A DNA stretch of 64,000 nt, from positions 10,631,672 to 10,695,671 of the forward strand of contig NC_135134.1 of assembly GCF_051014445.1 (NCBI RefSeq), given 5' to 3'. Source of the stretch: Colletes latitarsis. Its lineage: Eukaryota > Arthropoda > Insecta > Hymenoptera > Colletidae. Below, piece after piece: positions 1 to 10,340 of this stretch; position 1 is the stretch's first letter; each line of letters begins with the position of its first letter. Below the pieces are notes generated by a model that was given only the letters and a program-made list of their open reading frames with translations, was not told the DNA's origin and ran no database searches. The translations under genes and the position numbers were made by a program.

Positions 1-3000
1 CAGGGATCTGCTCAACGTGTATGTTAAAACTGCGAAAGTATGACCCTGATGAGGGCAAATCCCAGACCTAACCTAGACCTAACATGCGTTATCCACTAAA
101 ATAATAATCGAAACCAGGTTTAATGGTCTGTTTCAGTGTGGTACCACATTACTATGTGATCCAAACCAGAAAAACCCAGGATCTGATCAACAAGTATGTG
201 AAAAATGCGAAGGTATGAGCCTGATGATGGCAGATCCCAGACCTGTCCCAGACCTAACTTGCGTTATCCTCTAAAATATAGATCGAAACCAGGTTTAAAC
301 GACTGTTCCAGTGTGGTACCACATTACTACGTGATCCACACCAGAAAAAAACCCAGGATCTGTTCAACAAGTATGTGAAGTATGCGAAAGTATGAGTCTG
401 ATGTGGGCAATTCCCAGGCCTAACCTAGACATAACATGCGTTATCCTCTAAAATATTGATCGAAACCAGGTTTAGTTGACTGTTTTATTGTGGTACCACT
501 TTGCTACGTGATCCAAAGCAGAAAAAACCCTCGCTCAGGTCAACATGTATGTTAATACTGCGAAAGTATGACCCTGATTTGGGCAAATCCCAGACCTAAC
601 CTAGACCTTACATGTGTTATCCCCTAGAATATTGATCGACACCAGGTTTAATGGACTGTTTCAGTGTGGTACCACATTACTACGTGAACCAAACCAGAAA
701 AAGCCCTGAATCTGGCCATCAAGTATGAGAAATATGCGAAAGTACGAGCCTGATGAGAGCAAATCCCAGGCCTAACCTAGACCTAACATGCGTTATCCTC
801 AAAAATATTGATGGAAACCAGGTTTAATTGACTGTTTCAGTGTGGTACCACATTACTACGTGATCCAAACCAGCAATATCCAGGGATCAGTTCAACATGT
901 ATGTTAAAACTGCGAAAGTATGACCCTGATGAGGGCAAATCCCAGACCTAACCTAGACCTAACATGCGTTATCCACTAAAATAATAATCGAAACCAGGTT
1001 TAATGGTCTGTTTCAGTGTGGTACCACATTACTACGTGATCCAAACCAGAAAAAGCCCAGAATCTGGCCATCAAGTATGAGATATATGCGAAAGTACGAG
1101 CCTGATGAGAGCAAATCCCAGACCTAACCTAGACCTAACATGAATTATTCTCTAAAATACTGATCGAAACCAGGTTTAATGGACTGTTTCGGTGTGGTAC
1201 CACATTACTACGTGATCCAATCCAGAAAAAGACCAGGATCTCTTCAACAAGCATGTGAAAAACGCGAAAGTATGAGCCTGATGAGGGCAAACCCCAGACC
1301 TATCCCGGACATAACTTGCGTTATCGTCTAAAACATTGATCGATACCAGGCTTAATTGACTGTTTTAGTGTGGTACCACCTTGCTACGTGATCCAAAGCT
1401 GAAAAAACCCTCGCTCAGGTCAACATGTATGTTAATACTGCGAAAGTATGACCCTGATTTGGACAAATCCCAGACCTAACCTAGACCTAACATGCGTTAT
1501 CCACTAAAATAATAATCGAAACCAGGTTTAATGGTCTGTCTCAGTGTGGTACCACATTACTACGTGATCCAAACCTGAAAAACCCAGGATCTGATCAACA
1601 AGTATGTGAAAAATGCGAAGGTATGAGCCTGATGATGGTAGATCCCAGACCTGTCCCAGACCTATCTTGCGTTATCCTCTAAAATATTGATCGAAACCAG
1701 GTCTAATTGACTGTTTCATAGTGTTACCACATTAGTACGTGATCCAAACCAGAAAAAACCCAGCATCCGTTCAACAAGTATATGAAGAATGCGAAAGTAT
1801 GAGTCTGTTGAGGGAAAATCGCAGGCCTAACCTAGACCTAACATGCGTTGTCCTTAAAAATATAGATCGAAACCAGGTTTAAACGACTGTTTCAGTGTGG
1901 TACCACATTACAACGTGATCCACACCAGAAAAAACCCAGGATCTGTTCAACAAGTATGTGAAGTATGCGAAAGTGTGAGTCTGATGTGGGCGATTCCCAG
2001 GCCTAACCTAGACATAACATGCGTTATCCTCTAAAATATTGATCGAAACCAGGTTTAATGGAGTGTTTCAGTGTGGTACCACATTACTACGTGACCCAAA
2101 CAAGAAAAAGCCCAGAATCTGGCCATCAAGTATGAGAAATATGCAAAAGTACGAGTCTGATGAGAGCAAATTCCAGACCTAACCTAGACCTAACATGAAT
2201 TATTCTCTAAAATATTGATCGAAAACAGGTTTAATGGACTGTTTCAGTGTGGTACCACATTACTACGTGATCCAATCCAGAAAAAGACCAGGATCTCTTC
2301 AACAAGTATGTGAAAAACGCGAAAGTATGAGCCTGATGAGGGCAAATCCCAGACCTATCCCGGACATAACTTGCGTTATCCTCTAAAACATTGATCGAAA
2401 CCAGGTTTAATGGACTGTTTCAGTGTGGTACCACATTACTACGTGATCCACACCAGAACAAGACCAGGATCTCTTCAACAAGTATGTGAAGAATGCAACA
2501 GTATGAGTCTGATGTGGGCAAATCCCAGGCCTAACCTAGTCCTAACATGCGTTATTCTCAAAAATATTGATGGAAACCATGTTTAATTGACTGTTTCAGT
2601 GTGGTGCCACATTACTACGTGATCCAAACCAGCAAAATCCAGGGATCTGTTCAACGTGTATGTTAAAACTGCGAAAGTATGACCCTGATGAGGGCAAATC
2701 CCAGACCTAACCTAGACCTAACATGTGTAATCCACTGAAATATTATTCGAAACCAGGTTTAATTGACTGTTTCAAAGTGGTACCACATTACTACGTGATC
2801 CAAAGCAGAAAAAACCCAGCATCTGTTCAACAAGTATATGAAGAATGCGAAAGTATGAGTCTGATGAGGGAAAATCCCAGGCCTAACCTAGACCTAACAT
2901 GCGTTGTCCCCAAAAATATTGATCGAAACCAGGTTTAATCGACTGTTTCAGTGTGGTACCACATTACTACGTGATCCAATCCAGAAAAAGCCCAGGATCT

Positions 3001-6000
3001 CTTCAACAAGTATGTGAAAAACGCGAAAGTATGGGCCTGATGAGAGCAAATCCCAGACGTGTCCCAGACATAACTTGCGTTATCCTATAAAATATTGATC
3101 GAAACCAGGTATAATTGACTGTTTTAGTGTGGTACCACTTTGCTACGTGATCCAAAGCAGAGAAAAACGCTTGCCCAGGTCAACATGTATGTTAATACTG
3201 CGAAAGTATGACCCTGATGAGGGCAAATCCCAGACCTAACCTAGACCTAACATGTGTTATCCACTAAAATATTAATCGAAACCAGGTTTAATTAACTGTT
3301 TCAGTGTGGTACCACATTACTATGTGATCCAAAGCAGAAAAAGCCCGGGATCTGTTCAACAAGTATGTGAAGAATGCAACAGTATGAGTCTGATGTGGGC
3401 AAATCCCAGGCCTAACCTAGACCTAACATGCGTTATTCTCAAAAATATTGATGGAAACCAGGTTTAATTGACTGTTTCAGTGTGGTACCACATTACTACG
3501 TGATACAGACCAGCAAAATCCAGGGATCTGTTCAACGTGTATGTTAAAACTGCGAAAGTATGACCCTGATGAGGGCAAATCCCAGACCTAACCTAGACCT
3601 AACATGTGTAATCCACTAAAATATTAATCGTAACCAGGTTCAATTGACCGTTTCAGTGTGGTACCACAATACTACGTGATCCAAACCAGAAAAAAACCCA
3701 GGATCTGTTCAACAAGTATGTGAAGAATGCGAAAGTATCAGTCTGATGGGGGAAAATCCCAGGCCTAACCTAGACATAACATGCGTTGTCCTCAAAAATA
3801 TTGATCGAAACCATGTTTAATCGACTGTTTCAGTGTGGTACCACATTACTACGTGATCCAAACCAGAAAAAGCCCAGAATCTGGCCATTAAGTATGAGAA
3901 ATATGCGAAAGTACGAGCCTGATGAGAGCAAATCCCAGACCTAACCTAGACCTAACATGAATTATTCTCTAAAATATTGATCGAAACCAGGATTAATGGA
4001 CTGCTTCAGTGTGGTACCACATTACTACGTGATCCAATCCAGAAAAAGACCAGGATCTCTTCAACAAGTATGTGGAAAACGCGAAAGTATGAGCCTGATG
4101 AGGGCAAATGCCAGACCTATCTCGGACATAACTTGCGTTATCCTCTAAAACATTGATCGATACCAGGTTTAATTGACCGTTTTAGTGTGGTACCACTTTG
4201 CTACGTAATCCAAAGCAGGAAAAACCCTCGCTCAGGTCAACATGTATGTTAATACTGCGAAAATATGACCCTGATGAGGGCAAATCCCAGACCTAACCTA
4301 GACCTAACATGTGTAATCCACTAAAATATTAATCGAAACCAGGTTTAATGGACTGTTTCAGTGTGGTACCACATTACTACGTGATCCAAGCCAGCAAAAT
4401 ACAGGGATCTGTTCAACATGTATGTTAAAACTGCGAAAGTATGACCCTGATGAGGGCAAATCCCAGACCTAACCTAGACCTAATATGTGTTATCAACTAA
4501 AATATTAATCGAAACCAGGTTTAATGGTCTGTTTCAGTGTGGCACCACATTACTACGTGGTCCAAACCAGAAAAAGCCATGGATCTATTCAACAAGTATG
4601 TGAAAAATGCGAAGGTATGAGCCTGATGGGGGCTGATCCCAGACCTATCCCAGACCTAACATGCGTTGTCCTCAAAAATATTGATCGAAACCATGTTTAA
4701 TCGACTGTTTCAGTGTGGTACCACATTACTACGTGATCCAATCCAGAAAAAGCCCAGCATCTGTTAAACAAGTATGTGAATAATGCGAAAGCATGAGTCT
4801 GATGTTGGCAAGTCCCAGGCCTAACCTAGACCTAACATGCGTTATCCTCAAAAATATTGATGGAAACCAGTTTTAATTGACTGTTTCAGTGTGGTACCAC
4901 ATTAGTACGTGATCCAAACCAGAAAAAACCCAGGATCTGTTCAACAAGTATGTGAAGAATGCGAAAGTATCAGTCTTATGAGGGAAAATCCCAGGCCTGA
5001 CCTAGACCTAACATGCGTTGTCCTCAAAAATATTGATCGAAACCATGTTTAATCGACTGTTTCAGTGTGGTACCACATTACTACGTGATCCAAACCAGAA
5101 AAAAACCCAGGATCTGTTCAACAAGTATGTGAAAAATGCGAAGGTATGAGCCTGATGGGGGCTGATCCCAGACCTATCCCAAACCAAACATGTCTTATCC
5201 TCTAAAATATTGAACGAAACCAGGTTTAATTGACTGTTTCAGTGTGATACCACATTACTACGTGATCCAAACCAGAAAAAACCCAGCATCTGTTAAACAA
5301 GTATGTGAAGAATGCGAAAGCATGAGTCTGATGTTGGCATGTCCCAGGCCTAACCTAGACCTAACATGCGTTATCCTCAAAAATATTGATCGAAACCAGT
5401 TTTAATTGACTGTTTCAGTGTGGTACCACATTAGTACGTGATCCAATCCAGAAAAAGCCCAGCATCTGTTAAACAAGTATCTGAAGAGTGCGAACGCATG
5501 AGTCTGATGTTGGCAAGTCCCAGGCCTAACCTAGACCTAACATGCGTTATCCTCAAAAATACTGATGGAAACCAGTTTTAATTGACTGTTTCAAAGTGGT
5601 ACCACATTACTACGTGATCCAAAGCAGAAAAAACCCAGCATCTGTTCAACAAGTATATGAAGAATGCGAAAGTATCAGTCTTATGAGGGAAAATCCCAGG
5701 CCTTACCTAGACCTAACATGCGTTGTCCTCAAAAATATTGATCGAAACCATGTTTAATCGACTGTTTCAGTGTGGTACCACATTACTACGTGATCCAAAC
5801 CAGAAAAAAACCCAGGATCTGTTCAACAAGTATGTGAAGTATGCGGAAGTATGAGTCTGATGTTGCCAAATCCCAGGCCTAACCTAGACATAGCATGCGT
5901 TATCCTCTAAACTACTGATCGAAACCAGGTTTAATTGTCTGTTTCAGTGTGGTACCACATTACTACGTGATCCAAACCAGAAAAAGCCATGGATCTGTTC

Positions 6001-7620
6001 AACAAGTATGTGAAAAATGCGAAGGTATGAGCCTGATGGGGGCTGATCCCAGACCTATCCCAGACCTAACATGCGTTGTCCTCAAAAATATTGATCGAAA
6101 CCATGTTTAATCGACTGTTTCAGTGTGGTACCACATTACTACGTTATCTAATCCAGAAAAAGCCCAGCATCTGTTAAACAAGTATGTGAAGAATGCGAAA
6201 GCATGAGTCTGATGTTGGCAAGTCCCAGGCCTAACCTAGACCTAACATGCGTTATCCTCAAAAATATTGATGGAAACCAGTTTTAATTGACTGTTTCAGT
6301 GTGGTACCACATTAGTACGTGATCCAAACCAGAAAAAACCCAGGATCTGTTCAACAAGTATGTGAAGAATGCGAAAGTATCAGTCTTATGAGGGAAAATC
6401 CCAGGCCTGACCTAGACCTAACATGCGTTGTCCTCAAAAATATTGATCGAAACCATGTTTAATCGACTGTTTCAGTGTGGTACCACATTACTACGTGATC
6501 CAAACCAGAAAAAAACCCAGGATCTGTTCAACAAGTATGTGAAGTATGCGGAAGTATGAGTCTGATGTTGCCAAATCCCAGGCCTAACCTAGACATAGCA
6601 TGCGTTATCCTCTAAAATACTGATCGAAACCAGGTTTAACTGACTGTTTCAGTGTGGTACCACATTACTACGTGATCCAAACCAGAAAAAACCCAGCATC
6701 TGTTAAACAAGTATGTGAAGAATGCGAAAGCATGAGTCTGATGTTGGCATGTCCCAGGCCTAACCTAGACATAGCATGCGTTATCCTCTAAAATACTGAT
6801 CGAAACCAGGTTTAACTGACTGTTTCAGTGTGGTACCACATTACTACGTGATCCAAACCAGAAAAAACCCAGCATCTGTTAAACAAGTATGTGAAGAATG
6901 CGAAAGCATGAGACTGATGAAGGCAAATCCTAGACCTAATCTGGACCTTACATGTGTTATCCCCTAAAATATTGACGGAAACCACGTTTGAATGACAGTT
7001 CCAGTGTGGTACCACATTACTACGTGATCCAATCCAGAAAAAGCCCAGGATCTAGCCAGCACGTATGAGAAATATGCGAAAGTATGAGCCTGATGAGGGC
7101 AAATCCTAGACCAAACGGAGACCTAACATGCGTTTTCCTCAAAAATATTGATCGATACCAGGTTTAATCGACTGCTTCTGTGTGGTACCACATTACTACG
7201 TGATCCAGACTTGAAAAAACCCAGGATCTGTTCAACAAGTATGTGAAGAATGCGATAGTATGAGTCCGATGGGGGCAAATCCCAGGCCTAACCTAGAACT
7301 AACATGCGTTATCCTCTAAAATATTGATCGAAACCAGGTTTCATGGTCTGTATCAGTGTGATACCACATCACCACGTGATCCAAACCAGAAAAAGCACGG
7401 GATCTGACCAACAAGTATGCGAAAAATGTGAAAGTATGACCCTGATGTGGGCAAATCTCTGGCCTAACCTAGACCTAACATGCGTTATCCTCTAAAATAT
7501 TGATCGAAACCAGGTTTAATTGACGGTTTCGGTGTGGTACCGCGTTACTACATGATCCAAACCAGAAAAAAGCGAGGATGTGGCCAACAAGTGTGCGAAA
7601 AATGCGAAAGTACGAGCCAG
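1..7620. repeat. Family A satellite array, about 176-bp monomer
   Basis: Head-to-tail monomers follow one another every 175-177 bp: the GTGTGG core starts at 136, 311, 488, 664 and 840. A typical monomer has GATGAGGGCAAATCCC, a CCTAACCTAGACCTAAC stretch, GCGTTATCC, an AAAATATTGATCG segment, the KpnI-containing palindrome TGTGGTACCACA, and a doubled ATGCGAAA-like box. Neighbouring monomers differ by several percent. Longer-range identity shows as an 8-monomer duplication (about 4891 against 6301, offset 1410). No gene is supported; the few open frames cross monomer borders and are not conserved. Family B traits begin to appear at about 7,500-7,660. Confidence 0.95.
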
Positions 7621-9076
7621 ATGAGGGCAAATACCAGACCTAACCCAGACATAACCGGCGTTATCCTCTAAAACATTAATCGCAACCAGGTTTAATTGAC
7701 TGTTTCGGTGTGGTACCGCATTACTACGTGATCCAAACCAGAAAAAGCCCAGGATCCTGCCAACAAGTATGGGAAAAATGCGAAGGTACGAGCCAGATGA
7801 GGGCAAATCCCAGGCCTAACCGAGACATAACGGCGTTATCCTCTAAAATATTAATCGCAACCAGGTTTAATTGTCTGTTTCGGTGTGGTACCGCGTTACT
7901 ACATGATCCAAACCAGAAAAAAGCGAGGATGTGGCCAACAAGTGTGCGAAAAACGCGAAAGTATGAGCCAGATGATTGCAAATACCAGACCTAACACAGA
8001 CGTAACCGGCGTTCTCCTCTAAAATAATAATCGGAACCAGGTTTAACTGACTGCTTCAGTGTGGTACCACATTACTACATGATCCTCACCAGAAAAAGCC
8101 CAGGATCTGGCAATTGAAGTATGCGAAAAATTCGAAATTATGAGGCAGATGATTGCACATACCAGACGTAACCCAGACATAACCGGTGTTATCGTCTAAA
8201 ATATTCATCGAATCCAAGTTGAATTGACCATTTCTTTGTGGCTCCACATTAATACGTGATCCTAACCAAAAGAAAACCGAGGATCTGGCCAACAAGTGTG
8301 CGAAAGATGCGAAAGTATGGGGCAGATGATTGCAAATACCAGAAGCAACCCAGACCTTACCGGTGTCATCCTCCAAAATATTGATCGAATACAGGTTTAA
8401 TTGACTGTTTCACTGTGGTACCACATTACTACGTGATCCTCACCAGAAAAAGCCCAGGATCTGGCCAACAAGTAACCGAAAAATGCGAAAGTATGAGGCA
8501 CGTGTTTGCAAATACCAGATGTAATCAAGACATAACCGGTGTTATCCTCTAAAATATTAATCGCAACCTGGTTGAATTGACTGTGTCTGTGTGGTACCAC
8601 ATTACTACGTGATCCAAACCAGAAAAAACCCAGGATCTGGCCAACTAGTAAGCGGAAAATATGAAAGTATGAGCCAGATGATTGCAAACACCACAACTAA
8701 CACAGACATAATCGGCGTTATCCTGTAAAATATTAATCGGAACCAGGTTTAATTGTCTGTTACAGTGTGGTACCAGATTACTACGTGATCCAAATCAGAA
8801 TATGCCCAGGATCTGGCCAACAAGTATGCGAAAAATGCGAAAGTATGAAGCAGATGATTGCAAATACCAGAGGCAACCCAGACCTAACCGGTGTCATCCC
8901 CCAACATATTAGTCGCAACCTGGTTTAATTGAATGTTTCGGTGTGGTACGACACTACTACGTGATCCAAACCAGAAAAACCCCAGGATCTGGCCAACAAG
9001 TAAGCGAAAAATGCGAAAGTATGAGCCTGATGATTGCAAATACCAGACGCAACCCAGACCTAACCGGTGTCATCCT
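7621..9076. repeat. Family B satellite, left flank of LTR copy 1
   Basis: About eight monomers carrying the B diagnostics (CAGACATAACCGGCG, GATGATTGCAAATACC) with the same period and phase as the A array. The change from A to B is gradual over about two monomers, as expected from recombination inside homologous units. The segment from about 7,092 is repeated near-identically at offset +19,051 and, with whole-monomer deletions, upstream of LTR copies 3 and 4. The last four bases, TCCT at 9073-9076, are the left copy of the LTR target-site duplication. No gene seen. Confidence 0.9.
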
Positions 9077-9169
9077 TGTTACGAGCCAGGGCCGTGCAGC
9101 GCGCGTGACTTGCGAGTGCGAGTGAGTATGGAATATGGTATCAATTTGTTAGTTAGGTACACGGATGAA

Positions 9170-9577
9170 CCCGATGCGAAATCGGGGAGGCGCTAGGATA
9201 GTTGATAACGAGGAGGAACCTGATGCGAAATCAGGGAGCCTCTGGGATGGAGTCACGTACGGACGAACCTGGTGCGAAACCAGTGAGCCGTAGGAGGGTG
9301 AAACGTCGTGAACGAACCCGATGCGAAATCGGGGAGTCACTAGGATTGTTGATAACGACGCAGACGAACCCAATGCGAAATCGGGGAGCTGCTAGGAGGT
9401 TGGAAGAAACGCAGACGAACTCGATGCGTAAACGAGGAGCTGCTGGGAGGTTGGATAAATCACAGACGAACCTGATGCGAAATCAGGGAGCTGTAGGATG
9501 CGGACGAACCTGATGCGTGATCAGGGAGCCGCTAGGATGGTAATAGATTGCGTGGACGAACTCGATGCGTAATCGAG
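9170..9577. repeat. Nine-unit covarying hairpin array in LTR copy 1
   Basis: Nine 17-nt hairpins start at 9170, 9219, 9268, 9317, 9369, 9420, 9471, 9509 and 9561, so spacing is 49-52 bp except one of 38. Each is a 6-bp stem with a 5-nt loop (GCGAA, GCGTA or GCGTG), usually followed by GGAGC and GCTAGGA and preceded by ACGAA. Stems differ but mostly stay paired: CCCGAT/ATCGGG, CCTGAT/ATCAGG, CTCGAT/ATCGAG, and CTGGT/ACCAG in unit 3. Units 5 and 6 each have one mismatch. Compensatory change at three stem positions argues that the structure, not the sequence, was maintained. Confidence 0.85.
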
Positions 9578-9653
9578 GAGCCACTAGGTTGTAAGAGGTT
9601 GTATTTGGACATTGGGATGTGTTAATTGAACTCGTAACTATGAATTATTAAAT

Positions 9654-9685
9654 ATAATATAACCCGAGCGGTAAGGTTATATTAT
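9654..9685. other. AT-rich 11-bp stem-loop inside the LTR
   Basis: ATAATATAACC at 9654-9664 is the exact reverse complement of GGTTATATTAT at 9675-9685, leaving a 10-nt loop. It lies just after the hairpin array and is retained in all four LTR copies. Its role is unknown; it could mark an RNA structure near the R region or a polyadenylation context. Confidence 0.6.
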
Positions 9686-9714
9686 TATGGGAACGTTTAA
9701 CTAATAATAATCGC

Positions 9715-9795
9715 TTTATATAATTGTGGGTTAAAGAAGTTGGGTAACTCTGATTTGATAATAAAAGTAGATATATTCTTAAATCAACAAATAAA
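9715..9795 (+). promoter_or_regulatory. Candidate TATA box and AATAAA signal of the LTR
   Basis: TTTATATAA at 9715-9723 and AATAAA at 9790-9795 are arranged about 70 bp apart, as a U3 promoter and R-region polyadenylation signal might be. A second TATA-like TTTATATACC lies at 10097-10106. The surrounding sequence is AT-rich, so either could be chance. The reading depends on the LTR being in plus orientation, which the sequence does not prove. Confidence 0.2.
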
Positions 9796-10160
9796 ATACA
9801 ATTGTTTCGTGTATCTTGTGTCGCGATCAAAGAATGATTATATTTACCTAAAAAGATCTTGCGCGGTGTTGACGCACTGGCGATGCGGGGGTATGTCAGT
9901 TGAAAGTAATGGCCGCAATAGAATTTATGCCGGTTCACGGATTCTATATGGTATAATATTGATACGACAGGGAACTGTAGCCCGATCTCACAAACACAAC
10001 TGACTAACAAAAATCGTATACGCGTAACGAGAGTCGTGGAGTTGACACTAAGCGTGACGGTACGATTATGATCCCCCGAGTAATGAAATCACGGGGTTTA
10101 TATACCAAAAAATCTGTGTGGGGCGGACTCAAAAGTACGTTAGAAATCACCGTGTGCACT

Positions 10161-10219
10161 ATTCTCCGAATTGTATTAATTAACGAGTTGCTCTATTCTC
10201 CGAATGTATTAATTAACGG
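10161..10219. repeat. Direct repeat, 34-bp period, in LTR
   Basis: ATTCTCCGAAT(T)GTATTAATTAACG occurs at 10161 and again at 10195, with one base missing in the second unit. The same pair is present in the other three LTR copies, so it predates their duplication. Confidence 0.7.
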
Positions 10220-10340
10220 CCTGCTGCATCGCGACGGAAGTGACCCCCATTTCAAAGGTTAGATAAGTAGCAGGGCGATTTCATAATGCACGCAAGTGGC
10301 AAGAAAAATTTGAGGAACGAAACGTTCGACATACGTAACA

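Larger units (their letters stand above)
9077..10340. mobile_element. Putative solo LTR, copy 1 (1264 bp)
   Basis: A non-satellite block interrupts a B monomer. It begins TGTTACG and ends CGTAACA, a 7-bp perfect inverted terminus with canonical TG...CA ends. TCCT lies immediately outside both ends (9073-9076 and 10341-10344). Removing the block and one TCCT restores an ordinary monomer (GGTGTCATCCT then TTAAAATATTGATCG). Four- to five-base duplications with TG/CA ends are typical of LTR retrotransposons. No gag-pol lies within or beside it, so a solo LTR is the simplest reading. Inside are a hairpin array (9170-9577), an AT-rich hairpin (9654-9685) and a 34-bp direct repeat (10161-10219). Orientation cannot be fixed. 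A non-autonomous DNA transposon with 4-bp duplications is the alternative. Small open frames inside look non-coding. Confidence 0.72.

Noticed and set aside
9170..9577. CRISPR array (regular short palindromic repeats with about 32-bp spacers)
   Set aside because: Repeat units are degenerate with covarying stems, spacers are similar to each other, there are no cas genes, and the context is a eukaryotic satellite with a retrotransposon.
9160..9580. CENP-B box in the LTR hairpins (TTCG and CGGG on one strand)
   Set aside because: Only three bases separate TTCG and CGGG, against seven in the CENP-B box consensus, and the required internal A is missing.
9648..10010. Open frames of 60-120 codons on both strands inside the LTR, repeated in all four copies
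   Set aside because: Their conservation follows from recent duplication of the block. They overlap one another on both strands and lack recognisable domains.
9077..10340. DNA transposon or MITE as the first-choice label for the 1.26-kb block
   Set aside because: TG...CA termini with a 4-bp duplication fit an LTR better, and inverted ends are only 7 bp. Kept as an alternative because no internal coding region or second LTR settles it.
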